This document shows positions 1 through 8,489 of a stretch of 64,000 bases of DNA, piece by piece (position 1 is the stretch's first letter; each line of letters starts with the position of its first letter). A program made the translations under genes and the position numbers. Source of the DNA: Candidatus Dependentiae bacterium Noda2021 (GTDB lineage: Bacteria > Babelota > Babeliae > Babelales > Vermiphilaceae). The notes beneath the pieces are model-generated. The model worked only from the letters and a program-made list of their open reading frames with translations. It searched no databases and was not told the origin of the DNA. The DNA is taken from contig AP025250.1 of NCBI GenBank assembly GCA_020886235.1, positions 620,001 to 684,000 on the forward strand, given 5' to 3'.

Positions 1-2556
1 CAATTATCAAAATTATGGTTTTTATTAATTTGTGTTTTAAGCGGATCATTGTTTGGTGACATAGCGTGGATATTAAAACTGTCACGCCAACTTATCTTTC
101 CCACTATCGATTACAGTGTTCTTTTATTTTTTATTAGAATTGGCTGGGCCTTTTTGGCTTTACAATATCAGTCATTTGCCTTGTTTTTAGATAACATAAC
201 GCAAAACTCGTTTCGTGTACGCAAAGGAAACATGATTTTTGTTGTTATAAGTATCATGATCTTTGTGTACTTTACCTATACCGCCTTTTTTGAAACTCAA
301 TCATTAACTAAAGCAGAACGAGATTTTTATTTAAATCAATCACTAACCAGCGCCGCTCCTTATGAAATAATAGCCATGCGTTTTTCATCCTTATACTTAT
401 TAGCGCAAGCGCTGTGGGCGATTGTGCTCTTAATGCATTCGTTTAAAAAGCTCCAGCAAATTTCACTACCGCGTATTCTTCGACGACAAGTTCTTATCAT
501 AATTGTTTCTTTCATTGCGCCATATCTTATTTCTGACTTTCTTATGGTAATTCACTTCTTTTGGCGCAGCATTCACGCCTATACACCGTTAATTGTTGGT
601 TTTTCTACCCTCTTATTAACCATTGGTATTTTTTATTGCATTCATAAAATTGTAGGATTACGATTCCTTAATTGCAAAAATCAAGTTGAATCATCACCTC
701 GCGTAGCATTTATTCACACGCTGCAGGCAACGCTTGAGCAACTTCAAAAGTCTCATTATATTGAAGATCTTCACCTTTTTAGTGAAGACTTTTTTGAGAA
801 TAATTTTAACATCATGCCGCATTCAGTTTCATTAATTTTGCGTAACGCAGCGTCGAGTAATAAAGTAACAGGGCGTTGCAATGTATTAAAAGAAGTTGAA
901 AATAGCATCACTGAGTTTGGTTCTATCATCTGCCCACTTATAAAAGAAGAAAAAATACTCATTTATGATGACCTTGCCCTGAGCAATTTTTACAGTCCCC
1001 AAGAGTCTAATCAGATATTGCTCCAACTACTTGAGCGTATTAACGCTGATATTTTTTTGCCCATATTTGAAAAAGATAGAATGATCGCCTTCATTACAAT
1101 TGAAAAAAATGCGCGCAAAGAATTTTTTTCAAATATTGATCGCACAGAAATGATTTTGTACGCAAAATATCTTGCAACGAACATTATTTCACTGATACAT
1201 GACACGAATACCTGTCTGCATCAAGAAAAAAAGCTCAAAGAAGATCTGTATAAAAAGCATCAAGAAATAGCTCATTATAAAGAGAGCATTAGATCATTTT
1301 TAAACCATAGCCAATCTCAAGAAATTGGAATTTTATTTTACCAAAATAATCGGTTTGAATTTGCCAATGAGACTGCAAAGAAAATTGCTCAGGGATTGAG
1401 TGATGCGCACCCCCTCAACCATGCGTTACAAAAGAGTGCCCAACATGTACAATATCACAAAACCCCTTACAACTGCTTTACCTGTGACGGCAAAGGCAAT
1501 CGCTACCACATAACAGCTGTTTTCAACGCTCAGGGGAACAATTGCATAATTAGTATTAGCAAAGCAGACTTAACCGACTCGATTAATGCTAAGCTTGCCT
1601 TATTAAAAGACCCAAGACAATTTGACTACTTATTGTATTTGGAAACAACCAAGCCAGGACATCGTATTAATCAATTAATACCAAGTTCAAGTTCTGCATT
1701 ATTACATTTTAAATTAGATTTTCTGGAAACAGCGCTAACAAAAAATTCAGCTTTTATTGAGGCTCATCCTCATGATGTTAAAGATCTAGTAACACTGCTT
1801 CATGAAACGAGCGATAAAGAACATTTGGAAGTAATTTCGCTTAATGAATCAACAAACCCTGATGAAATACATGCTACGTTATTTGAATCTAAAGATAATA
1901 AAACGCGTTTAATAGAAACACTGAGTCGCAAAGCAACCCTGTATATTGACCAAATACACTTACTAAAGGCTCATACTCAACTATTACTTGCTCATATTCT
2001 CAAGTATGGGTACTTCACTGAAGCAAATACTGGCAACAAAATTTACACACAATTAAAGCTTGTTTGTTCTAGCACGCAAAAAATTGCTGCTTTAGTTCAT
2101 CAAGGCCTCTTTGTGACCGAGCTTTATGATGAAATAAAGCATAACATGATCGTCATGCCCAGCTTGAGTTCATTTAATGAAAGCGAGTTGGTACAATTAG
2201 CTAAAGGTTATTTGCAACAACATAATTATCAACTACCCGTTAACAGCCACCTCATTAGTGGCCTTATTCACAGCAATGAGCACACTTCAATTAGTTTGTT
2301 GAGTTTCAAAAACTTTGTTCTTAAAAATATGGTTTCTTTGCTCAATGATCGCATTGGTGTGGGTAATGATTATATGCACTCTATCAAACCTGAGCTTGCT
2401 CAAGCAGCACGACTTGGCAAACAAGCACTCAAAGATCCTGCGCTCATGTCTAGCTTGTGGGCAACATTTAAAAATCAAGCAAAAATAGCAGAATATCTGG
2501 GAGTTAATAGATCGTCGGTAAATAGACGTTGTAAAGAATTTAGTTTATTAGACTAG
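1..2556 (+). CDS. Membrane-anchored NtrC-like regulator with degenerate AAA+ domain and Fis-type HTH (5' end outside window)
   Basis: The frame is open to base 1, so the start lies upstream; residue numbers here count from the TTG at 49. Residues about 20-200 hold five or more hydrophobic helices. Residues about 215-385 look like a GAF domain, followed by a charged coiled segment (390-415) and a PAS-like stretch (about 417-505). Residues about 545-720 align with the sigma54-activator AAA+ fold, but Walker A is gone, the GAFTGA loop is deleted, Walker B reads TLYIDQI (E to Q) and the FREDL arginine-finger region reads FVTEL. The C-terminus (about 790-835) is a Fis-type helix-turn-helix ending in NRSSVNRRCKEF. 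It probably senses a membrane signal and binds DNA without ATP-driven sigma54 activation. Its stop overlaps that of the convergent gene in the shared bases CTAG. Confidence 0.62.
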   Translation, partial: QLSKLWFLLICVLSGSLFGDIAWILKLSRQLIFPTIDYSVLLFFIRIGWAFLALQYQSFALFLDNITQNSFRVRKGNMIFVVISIMIFVYFTYTAFFETQSLTKAERDFYLNQSLTSAAPYEIIAMRFSSLYLLAQALWAIVLLMHSFKKLQQISLPRILRRQVLIIIVSFIAPYLISDFLMVIHFFWRSIHAYTPLIVGFSTLLLTIGIFYCIHKIVGLRFLNCKNQVESSPRVAFIHTLQATLEQLQKSHYIEDLHLFSEDFFENNFNIMPHSVSLILRNAASSNKVTGRCNVLKEVENSITEFGSIICPLIKEEKILIYDDLALSNFYSPQESNQILLQLLERINADIFLPIFEKDRMIAFITIEKNARKEFFSNIDRTEMILYAKYLATNIISLIHDTNTCLHQEKKLKEDLYKKHQEIAHYKESIRSFLNHSQSQEIGILFYQNNRFEFANETAKKIAQGLSDAHPLNHALQKSAQHVQYHKTPYNCFTCDGKGNRYHITAVFNAQGNNCIISISKADLTDSINAKLALLKDPRQFDYLLYLETTKPGHRINQLIPSSSSALLHFKLDFLETALTKNSAFIEAHPHDVKDLVTLLHETSDKEHLEVISLNESTNPDEIHATLFESKDNKTRLIETLSRKATLYIDQIHLLKAHTQLLLAHILKYGYFTEANTGNKIYTQLKLVCSSTQKIAALVHQGLFVTELYDEIKHNMIVMPSLSSFNESELVQLAKGYLQQHNYQLPVNSHLISGLIHSNEHTSISLLSFKNFVLKNMVSLLNDRIGVGNDYMHSIKPELAQAARLGKQALKDPALMSSLWATFKNQAKIAEYLGVNRSSVNRRCKEFSLLD

Positions 2557-2894
2557 GAGTTATCATCAAGAAGCGCTTGTGTAGCCGTCTTGACTACGGG
2601 AGCAACAAAAATGGTAACCAGTGCTGCATCGGCCCATCTCATGTTTGATAAGTCTGCAATCTCGTACCCTTTTTTATGCAACATATACAAAATAGAAGAA
2701 AAGGTACAAAACCAAACATGTTCATGCACAGTTTTTACCGTGGCACATGTTACTTTAGCCACTGCATTATAAAGTTTGTAAGATAGTGGCTCTAACTCGC
2801 CATGAAAAACGTGTCGTCTAATATGACATATAGATACGGGCACGTACAACCCTAGTATCAGTGCTATGCCAAAAGCGCAGCGCGTTAAACTCAT
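2553..2894 (-). CDS. Small exported/membrane protein, paralogue of the next gene upstream
   Basis: The protein has 113 residues, an N-terminal hydrophobic helix (about 5-22), and a second hydrophobic stretch near the C-terminus (VTIFVAPVVKTATQALL). It is preceded by an AAGGA ribosome-binding site. The pattern AKVTCATVKTVHEH and the C-terminal VKTATQALL match CHVAETLVKTVNKH and VKATTDALL in the neighbouring 119-residue protein, so the two are diverged tandem duplicates. Only 17 bases separate them, so they are probably co-transcribed. I do not recognise the family and cannot assign a function; an inner-membrane or secreted location is inferred from the hydrophobic segments. Confidence 0.6.
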   Translation of the reverse strand: MSLTRCAFGIALILGLYVPVSICHIRRHVFHGELEPLSYKLYNAVAKVTCATVKTVHEHVWFCTFSSILYMLHKKGYEIADLSNMRWADAALVTIFVAPVVKTATQALLDDNS

Positions 2895-2911
2895 GACTTT
2901 GTCCTTAGTAA

Positions 2912-3271
2912 CTAAGCTACTTGATAAGGCGCTGGCAATAAAGCATCGGTAGTCGCTTTAACTGCAGGCCCTACCAACAACGCACCACCTAAACCATATA
3001 TAAATGAAAATACCGGATTTTCAAAGGCGTATTTGTTCATAACATATACGGTCGCCAAGTACGCCGCAAGAAACGAATGTTTGTTAACCGTTTTGACCAG
3101 TGTTTCAGCCACATGGCAGGTAGTACGATACACTCTGACTGGTAATGGCTTTGACTGCTCAACATATGCTGGATGTTGCGGCGATTGCGCGGGCACATCA
3201 CAACGAGATACCGCTGTAAGTAAAATCAACGATGCAAAAATTGATGCTTTGAGGGACGTTATTATGTTCAT
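2912..3271 (-). CDS. Small exported/membrane protein, first gene of a paralogous pair
   Basis: The protein has 119 residues with a signal-peptide-like start (MNIITSLKASIFASLILLTA) ending near a small-residue site before CDVPAQ. A central segment is followed by a glycine-rich hydrophobic C-terminal helix (FIYGLGGALLVGPAVKATTDALL). An AAGGA box lies just upstream of the ATG. It shares the VKTVN-H and VKATTDALL motifs with the downstream 113-residue protein. The family is not recognised. A third protein at 6708-7082 has a similar size and layout, but I cannot show it is homologous. Confidence 0.6.
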   Translation of the reverse strand: MNIITSLKASIFASLILLTAVSRCDVPAQSPQHPAYVEQSKPLPVRVYRTTCHVAETLVKTVNKHSFLAAYLATVYVMNKYAFENPVFSFIYGLGGALLVGPAVKATTDALLPAPYQVA

Positions 3272-3408
3272 AATTGTCCTTTTTTAAAAATTAACCTATT
3301 TTTTTAATATAACAATATAAAAATAATAGTCAAAACAGCTATTAATATTTTCATATTAGAAATTATAAAATTGCCCATGACACCATTTTAGTTGATAAAT
3401 GCCGGTGA

Positions 3409-4386
3409 ATGCACTATCCTAACCACGAACACCTAATACCTGCAAGGATCAACCATGGAATTAAAACAATTCATAGAAAAAAAAATGAATTTTTGACTCA
3501 TCTCTCGGTTGAAAAAAACTGCTCAGATCACACACAACGAGCCTACTCTACAGATCTTGAACAGTTTATACTTTTTTGGTCACAGCTTAGCGATGACGAA
3601 AAAGCGCATTTAGGTATAAAACATATTATAGAACGCTACTTGGTGAGTTTGTACTACAATAAAATTAGCAAAGCATCCATTGCACGTAAATTATCGTGCT
3701 TTAAATCATTTGAACGTTTTTTAAGAACACATGGTATTCAGCTAAATCTTACCGTGCAACGCCCACGACTTGAGAAAAAATTACCTATTTATTTGAGTGT
3801 AGAAGAAATTTTTTACCTACTTGATACTATCACCAATGAAGCACTGCCCACCAAACGTCCAGCTCGCGATAAAGCAATTTTTGAGCTCCTATATGCAACG
3901 GGTGTTAGATGCTCAGAACTTATCAACATACGCTTTAAAGATTTAGATCTTGAACAAAAAGCTATTAGAATTTTTGGCAAAGGCAAACGTGAGCGCATTG
4001 CCTTATTTGGCCAAAAAGCAAAAGATCGCCTGTTAGCCTATCTTGAACAAGAACGCCCACGGCCAAACGGGCAAGAAGAATACCTTTTTTTAAACTATCG
4101 CAACGAGCCCTTGACCTCACGCAGCGTACAACGCATTATTGAAATGTTTAGAAGTTTTCTCAAGATAGATCGCCACATTACACCGCATAAATTACGCCAT
4201 TCATTTGCTACTCACATGCTTAATCAAGGGGTAGATTTGCGCGTAGTTCAAGAACTACTTGGTCATAAAACGCTTTCAAGCACCGAGAAATATACTCACG
4301 TTTCACTTGATGATTTAGCACGCCTGTGTGATACGATTCACCCAATCAATAAACATCTGCACAATAAAGAAACGAGCAATGATTAA
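3409..4386 (+). CDS. xerC: Tyrosine recombinase, XerC/XerD type; probable frameshift near the start
   Basis: This site-specific recombinase probably resolves chromosome dimers at dif with a partner Xer protein. Numbering the intact frame from 3409, the catalytic residues are R167 (ATGVR), K191 (in the GKGK turn), H260 and R263 (HKLRH), H286 (LLGH) and the nucleophile Y295 (EKYTHV). The N-terminal SAM-like core-binding domain (LSVEKNCSDHTQRAYSTDL) is intact. The ATG at 3409 has no good ribosome-binding site and adds 20-odd unusual residues. A better start is the ATG at 3455, behind AAGGA, encoding MELKQFIEKK; that frame joins the Xer frame only if the A9 run at 3477-3485 gains one base. Its end overlaps the start of the PBP2 gene. 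XerC versus XerD cannot be decided here. Confidence 0.88.
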   Translation: MHYPNHEHLIPARINHGIKTIHRKKNEFLTHLSVEKNCSDHTQRAYSTDLEQFILFWSQLSDDEKAHLGIKHIIERYLVSLYYNKISKASIARKLSCFKSFERFLRTHGIQLNLTVQRPRLEKKLPIYLSVEEIFYLLDTITNEALPTKRPARDKAIFELLYATGVRCSELINIRFKDLDLEQKAIRIFGKGKRERIALFGQKAKDRLLAYLEQERPRPNGQEEYLFLNYRNEPLTSRSVQRIIEMFRSFLKIDRHITPHKLRHSFATHMLNQGVDLRVVQELLGHKTLSSTEKYTHVSLDDLARLCDTIHPINKHLHNKETSND

Positions 4387-6103
4387 CAAGAATGCTACTA
4401 TTCTTATCAATCATAAGTTAAAGAAATCATTGTATGCGGTGTTAATTATTTTGACGGTAATTATATCGCGCTTATTTTACATGCAGATTTTGTTAACTCA
4501 TCGTTATTATCACCAAAGTCAAAAAAACTTTACTCGTGTAGAGACCATCTCATCATTACGGGGTAATATATTTGACGCTTCAGGAAAGTTACTTGCGACT
4601 AATAGACCAACAACCGATATTTATTGGGTTGGAAGTGGCAATAGAACGTTACATGAGAACCAACTAGATTATCTACAAAAACTCGAATCGGTGCTTGGCA
4701 AACCGCTCCTTAATAATCAGCAGCTTATTTCACAGATTCGATATTGTGAGCGCATGCACAAAAAGTTTTTACTAGCACATGATATTAGTTTTGAACAACT
4801 GAGTAAAATCGTAGAGCAGTTTCCTAAAGACCAAAACATTGGTATTACCACCCATTTCACGAGGTGTTACCCTCACCAATCTCTTGCCTGTCATTTACTT
4901 GGTTACTTAGGCCGTATTGATGTTGATTTTTTTGGTCAAATGGGCCTTGAAAAAATATTTGAAACAGATTTAAAAGGTCAAAAAGGTACCAAAATAAAAA
5001 CCATTAACTCGATTGGTCGTAATTTAGCAGAAACAGAATTGCAAAAAGCGCTTGCTGGTAAAGATATTTATTCCACGATAGATTTATCAATGCAACAGAT
5101 AGCTGAGTCAACATTCCCAGCAGATTTTAAAGGTACGCTGATCATAATGGACCCTCACGACGGCGCTATTAAAGCACTCGTATCACGTCCTAGTTTTGAT
5201 CCTGCACTTTTTTTGACACCGCTTAATACGCAAGAATGGCAGGCGATGCAAGAACAAAAACCTTTTTTAAATAGAGCATTCAATGCAAGCTATCCACCAG
5301 GATCTATTTTTAAATTAATCACGCTCGCCGCAACCCTTGAGCATGACATCATCAATGTTGATGATTCATGGCACTGCCCTGGTTATGTGCAATTTGCGCA
5401 TCGTAAATATTGGTGCCATAATCGCTACGGTCATGGTATGGTGACCACTAAGCAGGCATTAGCCCATTCCTGTAATAAACCATTTTTTGAAATTGGCAAA
5501 AAACTCTCAATTGATCTTCTTGCAGATTACGCCAATCGATTTGGATTAGGACAAAAAACCAATATTATTTTTGCAGAAAAAAGTGGCCTCGTTCCCTCTA
5601 CTAAATGGAAACGAGAAGTGAAAAATGAAAAATGGTGGCCGGGAGAAACGCTATCAGCATCAATTGGGCAAAGTTATTTACTCGTAACACCTATTCAAGT
5701 TGCGTGCATGATTGGAAGTATTTTTACGGGCTCCTTAGTCACACCACGCGTCTTACAAGAAGAGCCAGTAACCAAAAAAGATCTAGCGCTCAAACAAGAA
5801 ACGCGCACATTTTTAAAAAGTGCAATGCGCTCAGTAGTTACCAAAGGTTCATGTAAAAAATTAAAACGTATTAAAAATGGTAAAGTCTATGCAAAAACAA
5901 GTACTGCTCAAGTTGCAGCCTTAGAGAAAAGAAAACAGGGATCAGCATATCTAGAACATGCATGGCTCGCAGCTTATTACGAACCAGAGAACGGAAAACC
6001 ATTTGTACTCGTCACCTTGTTAGAAAACGCAGGAACCTCTGCTCTTGCGACATCTGTTGCGTTAGATTTTTTAATACATTATAACAATAAGCTAGTTGAC
6101 TAA
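4379..6103 (+). CDS. mrdA: Penicillin-binding protein 2 (peptidoglycan transpeptidase)
   Basis: This class B PBP cross-links peptidoglycan for cell elongation. Numbered from the ATG at 4379, the protein has 574 residues. It has one N-terminal membrane helix (about 15-35), a pedestal domain starting RVETISSLRGNIFD, and a transpeptidase domain with S309-x-x-K312 (GSIFK), S364-C-N366, and K506-T-S in place of KTG. I chose 4379 because the longer frame from 4328 only runs back into the xer gene, and the ATG here overlaps the xer stop by 8 bases, which suggests translational coupling. RodA is not in the window. Presence of this gene shows that the organism retains at least part of a peptidoglycan synthesis system. 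Confidence 0.9.
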   Translation: MINKNATILINHKLKKSLYAVLIILTVIISRLFYMQILLTHRYYHQSQKNFTRVETISSLRGNIFDASGKLLATNRPTTDIYWVGSGNRTLHENQLDYLQKLESVLGKPLLNNQQLISQIRYCERMHKKFLLAHDISFEQLSKIVEQFPKDQNIGITTHFTRCYPHQSLACHLLGYLGRIDVDFFGQMGLEKIFETDLKGQKGTKIKTINSIGRNLAETELQKALAGKDIYSTIDLSMQQIAESTFPADFKGTLIIMDPHDGAIKALVSRPSFDPALFLTPLNTQEWQAMQEQKPFLNRAFNASYPPGSIFKLITLAATLEHDIINVDDSWHCPGYVQFAHRKYWCHNRYGHGMVTTKQALAHSCNKPFFEIGKKLSIDLLADYANRFGLGQKTNIIFAEKSGLVPSTKWKREVKNEKWWPGETLSASIGQSYLLVTPIQVACMIGSIFTGSLVTPRVLQEEPVTKKDLALKQETRTFLKSAMRSVVTKGSCKKLKRIKNGKVYAKTSTAQVAALEKRKQGSAYLEHAWLAAYYEPENGKPFVLVTLLENAGTSALATSVALDFLIHYNNKLVD

Positions 6104-6161
6104 ACGCTCAATATCCTTACATTAGAATACATAAACAATTCTAAATGAACTGAGGTTTACA

Positions 6162-6602
6162 ATGATGCTTAAAAAATATTTCTTACTGAATCTACTGGTG
6201 GTCCCTACATTGTTTGCTATGGAATTATCAAAAAAACCTGCATTAGAACAATTGCATGGTCAAGATCATTACCGACAAACAATCTTGCAGGAAACGCTAG
6301 CTGAAGTAATAAAACTCGCAAGTAGTGCCAATAACGCTATCACGGTATTTGGTTTTGACCCAAATGCTACCGATATCGATAATAAAATAAATAATATAAT
6401 CCACAATCGTCATTATTTCTCACAAGAAATTTTCGATACGTTAAATGCATATTATTTAATCGATCACATGCCTAAATCAGCCAAAACGTTAAATCGTCAC
6501 ATGGTCGTTACGGCACTTACACAGCCTAAAAACAATCCGACGAGCCAAAAAAACGCAAATCATTCAATGAAGTCGTTATATAAATTAAGCTCAACAATTT
6601 AA
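6162..6602 (+). CDS. Small exported protein of unknown function
   Basis: The protein has 146 residues with a clear signal peptide (MMLKKYFLLNLLVVPTLFA) followed by MELSKK. The mature part is mostly helical and polar with no recognised domain; asparagine and lysine are frequent. A GAGG box precedes the start. Met followed by an acidic residue directly after the presumed cleavage site recurs in at least seven other proteins of this window. It stands alone between mrdA and the convergent gene at 6708, with a shared hairpin terminator between them. Function is unknown. Confidence 0.6.
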   Translation: MMLKKYFLLNLLVVPTLFAMELSKKPALEQLHGQDHYRQTILQETLAEVIKLASSANNAITVFGFDPNATDIDNKINNIIHNRHYFSQEIFDTLNAYYLIDHMPKSAKTLNRHMVVTALTQPKNNPTSQKNANHSMKSLYKLSSTI

Positions 6603-6678
6603 TACAATTATGGTGTAATCGTAAGTTTTGGACACATCAATACCCAAAAAACTCGGTACTGTAGATTATTAATTGAAT

Positions 6679-6716
6679 AAGGGTTGAACGTTACGCTTCG
6701 TATTCGTTCAACCCTT
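6679..6716. terminator. Bidirectional hairpin terminator
   Basis: A 12-base-pair perfect stem (AAGGGTTGAACG at 6679-6690 with CGTTCAACCCTT at 6705-6716) encloses a 14-base loop. It is followed on the plus strand by TAATTTTT. It sits between the convergent genes ending at 6602 and 6708 and overlaps the last codons of the minus-strand gene. Confidence 0.7.
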
Positions 6717-7082
6717 TAATTTTTCGTACATAACCCATTCCCATAACCATGCAGCACCTAGAAATGTAGCACCACTGTGCTCAATACCCATATTTTTGAG
6801 CAATGTACTAATGGATACCACAAATGCAATGCGGGTCATCATCGCAAAAGGATAGGTCGTTACATATTTTAAACTAAAGGGAATTACTGCGTCGGTGTAA
6901 CTCCAAAACGTACCAAGCACCGACCCAACACAAAATGCGGGAATAATGCTGGCCACTGTTTGGCTTGTGTTACGAGGATAGGAAAAAAATTTTGACGTTG
7001 AGGGATGAGCAGAATAAGCGGGAGCGGCACAGAAAATTAAGTAGGCAAATGACCATATGGTAACCATATGCATACGCTTCAT
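6708..7082 (-). CDS. Small exported or multi-pass membrane protein, unknown
   Basis: The protein has 124 residues with a signal-peptide-like N-terminus (FAYLIFCAAPAYSA) and two or three further hydrophobic stretches (about 43-60, 77-95, 105-118). It lies 28 bases downstream of rpsT on the same strand and may be read through from it. No family is recognised. Its length and layout resemble the pair at 2553-3271, without clear sequence identity. Confidence 0.5.
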   Translation of the reverse strand: MKRMHMVTIWSFAYLIFCAAPAYSAHPSTSKFFSYPRNTSQTVASIIPAFCVGSVLGTFWSYTDAVIPFSLKYVTTYPFAMMTRIAFVVSISTLLKNMGIEHSGATFLGAAWLWEWVMYEKLKG

Positions 7083-7110
7083 GTGTTCTACTCCCCTTTA
7101 AGCTATATTT

Positions 7111-7395
7111 TTACTTGGTAGCTTCAGCTTTTTGTGCTGTTGCAACTCTTTTTGCAAGACGGCTAATTTTGCGTGATGCAGTGTTTTTGTGTAACACGTT
7201 TTTGTTTTTTGCACGTGCAATTTTTGCTTCAGCAACTTTTAACAACTCTTTAGCTTGTTCAGCATCTTTGGTTGTTTCTAATGCAGCCATAACTTTTTTG
7301 ATTGCAGTTTTAAGTGCAGTTCTACGTGAAAGATTACGAGCTCTGTTTACCTTATTTTGACGAGCTTGTTTCTTTGCTGATTTGGTATTTGCCAT
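7111..7395 (-). CDS. rpsT: 30S ribosomal protein S20
   Basis: The protein has 94 residues, usual for S20, which binds 16S rRNA in the body of the 30S subunit. The N-terminus (MANTKSAKKQARQN) and the motif NKNVLHKNTASRKISRLAKRV are diagnostic, and the composition is rich in Lys, Ala and Arg as expected for a helical rRNA-binding protein. It lies 17 bases downstream of rpmB on the same strand. Confidence 0.96.
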   Translation of the reverse strand: MANTKSAKKQARQNKVNRARNLSRRTALKTAIKKVMAALETTKDAEQAKELLKVAEAKIARAKNKNVLHKNTASRKISRLAKRVATAQKAEATK

Positions 7396-7412
7396 GAAAT
7401 ATCCTTAGTTCC

Positions 7413-7616
7413 TTAGACAACTTTTTTAATTTTACCTGCTTTAACACACTTGGTGCATACCTTTGCTTGGCATACTTTACCTGAGTTATCATGTGCTAAA
7501 GTAAATCTCATGCGATGAACGTTAGGGTAAATCCAACGTTTTACTTTATTGTTTGCGTGGCTCACTAAATTACCTACAGAAGGTCCTTTGCCGCACACAG
7601 CGCAGATTCTTGCCAT
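7413..7616 (-). CDS. rpmB: 50S ribosomal protein L28 (zinc-ribbon form)
   Basis: The protein has 67 residues. It carries the L28 signature ([12 protein letters not shown] then [12 protein letters not shown]) and two CxxC pairs (near residues 5-8 and 54-57), so this is the zinc-binding C+ form. It is encoded immediately upstream of rpsT with 17 bases between them, forming a small ribosomal operon. The start is preceded by AAGGATATTC. Confidence 0.96.
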   Translation of the reverse strand: MARICAVCGKGPSVGNLVSHANNKVKRWIYPNVHRMRFTLAHDNSGKVCQAKVCTKCVKAGKIKKVV

Positions 7617-7693
7617 TGATGAATATCCTTTCTGTCAAAATAAGCAATTTTTATTGTATAGTGTACTAAAAATAGCGCTTTTTTCAAATTTAA

Positions 7694-8472
7694 CTATGGT
7701 TTCTTGATCAACTGATAAAAGGTCTCATAGGTAGATTTGCTACCCCCTATATACCGGGTAGACTCAGGGGTAATCGGTTTTCCTGAGAAATCACTTATAA
7801 TCCCCCCTGCCTCGGTTATTAGTATAACGCCTGCAGCGATATCCCACCAGCCCAATTTTTCAAAAAACACAATATCTATGCTACCGGCCGCTGCATAAGC
7901 ACTATCCAGAGCTGCAGCACCAGAACTTCTTACCACACAGTGCTTGCGAGTCATTTTTTTAAACTTTTGAACTACTGTTTGATAATAATCTACATAGGCA
8001 AAGGGTAGCCCAATCACCACTGGTACGCTAGCATGTATACTATTCAGCGCGGTTATATCAAGCCGCACCCCATTGCAGAATGCTCCTAACCCTTGTGCTG
8101 CTATGAATAATTCTTCAGTAACTGGTTGATAAATAGCGCCAAGGATAGGTTTGTTATTCTTAGTTAAAGCTACTGATATGCAAAAATACGGCAATCCACG
8201 GGCAAAGTTGGTCGTACCATCAAGCGGATCGATAACCCAGTGATATTCTGCGTCACCAGACTTTCCCGACTCTTCTGCCCAAAAAGCGGCTTCAGGGACT
8301 AATTTCCCCAGCTCTAATTTCAAGTATTCTTCAGATTCAAGATCAGCTTGGGTCACCAAACTGCCCCATCCTTTTGGTTTATTGTCACTGAATTGCGAAA
8401 ATAAGAAAGCAGGATTTGCCCTGCTTTCTTTATTATTGGTTCTAGTTCTAAGGTTAACCGCTCAAGATTCAT
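7694..8472 (-). CDS. suhB: Inositol monophosphatase family protein (SuhB-like), frameshifted
   Basis: This is a Mg-dependent sugar-phosphatase of the IMPase fold. The downstream frame (7694-8359) has EESG, the metal-binding DPLDGTTNF and the C-terminal WWDIAAGVILITEAGG. It begins only at a TTG and lacks the first helices. The missing part is in the other frame: an ATG at 8472 behind AAAGGAG encodes MNLERLTLELEPIIKK and continues to the IMPase-like NQKDG at 8365. One extra G in the G4 run (forward C4, 8364-8367) would join the two as KDGGSLVTQAD and give 259 residues, the family's usual length. As sequenced, the frame is broken. In E. coli SuhB also acts as an rRNA antitermination factor; whether that holds here is unknown. 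Confidence 0.87.
8403..8430 (-). terminator. Terminator-like hairpin inside the 5' coding part of suhB
   Basis: An 11-base-pair perfect stem (8403-8413 with 8420-8430) with a 6-base loop is followed on the minus strand by ATTTTCG. It could end transcription of the exported GNAT gene immediately upstream (stop at 8490), or attenuate suhB. It lies within codons that encode the conserved KKAGQILLSYF segment, so the pairing may partly be a coding coincidence. Confidence 0.4.
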
Positions 8473-8489
8473 ACTGCTCCTTTTTACAA

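Noticed and set aside
2553-3271. Toxin-antitoxin pair
   Set aside because: The two small genes are paralogues with membrane helices; a toxin and its antitoxin would not be homologous.
3290-3408. dif site next to xer
   Set aside because: The AT-rich upstream region contains no 28-base sequence with the expected two half-sites that I can recognise.
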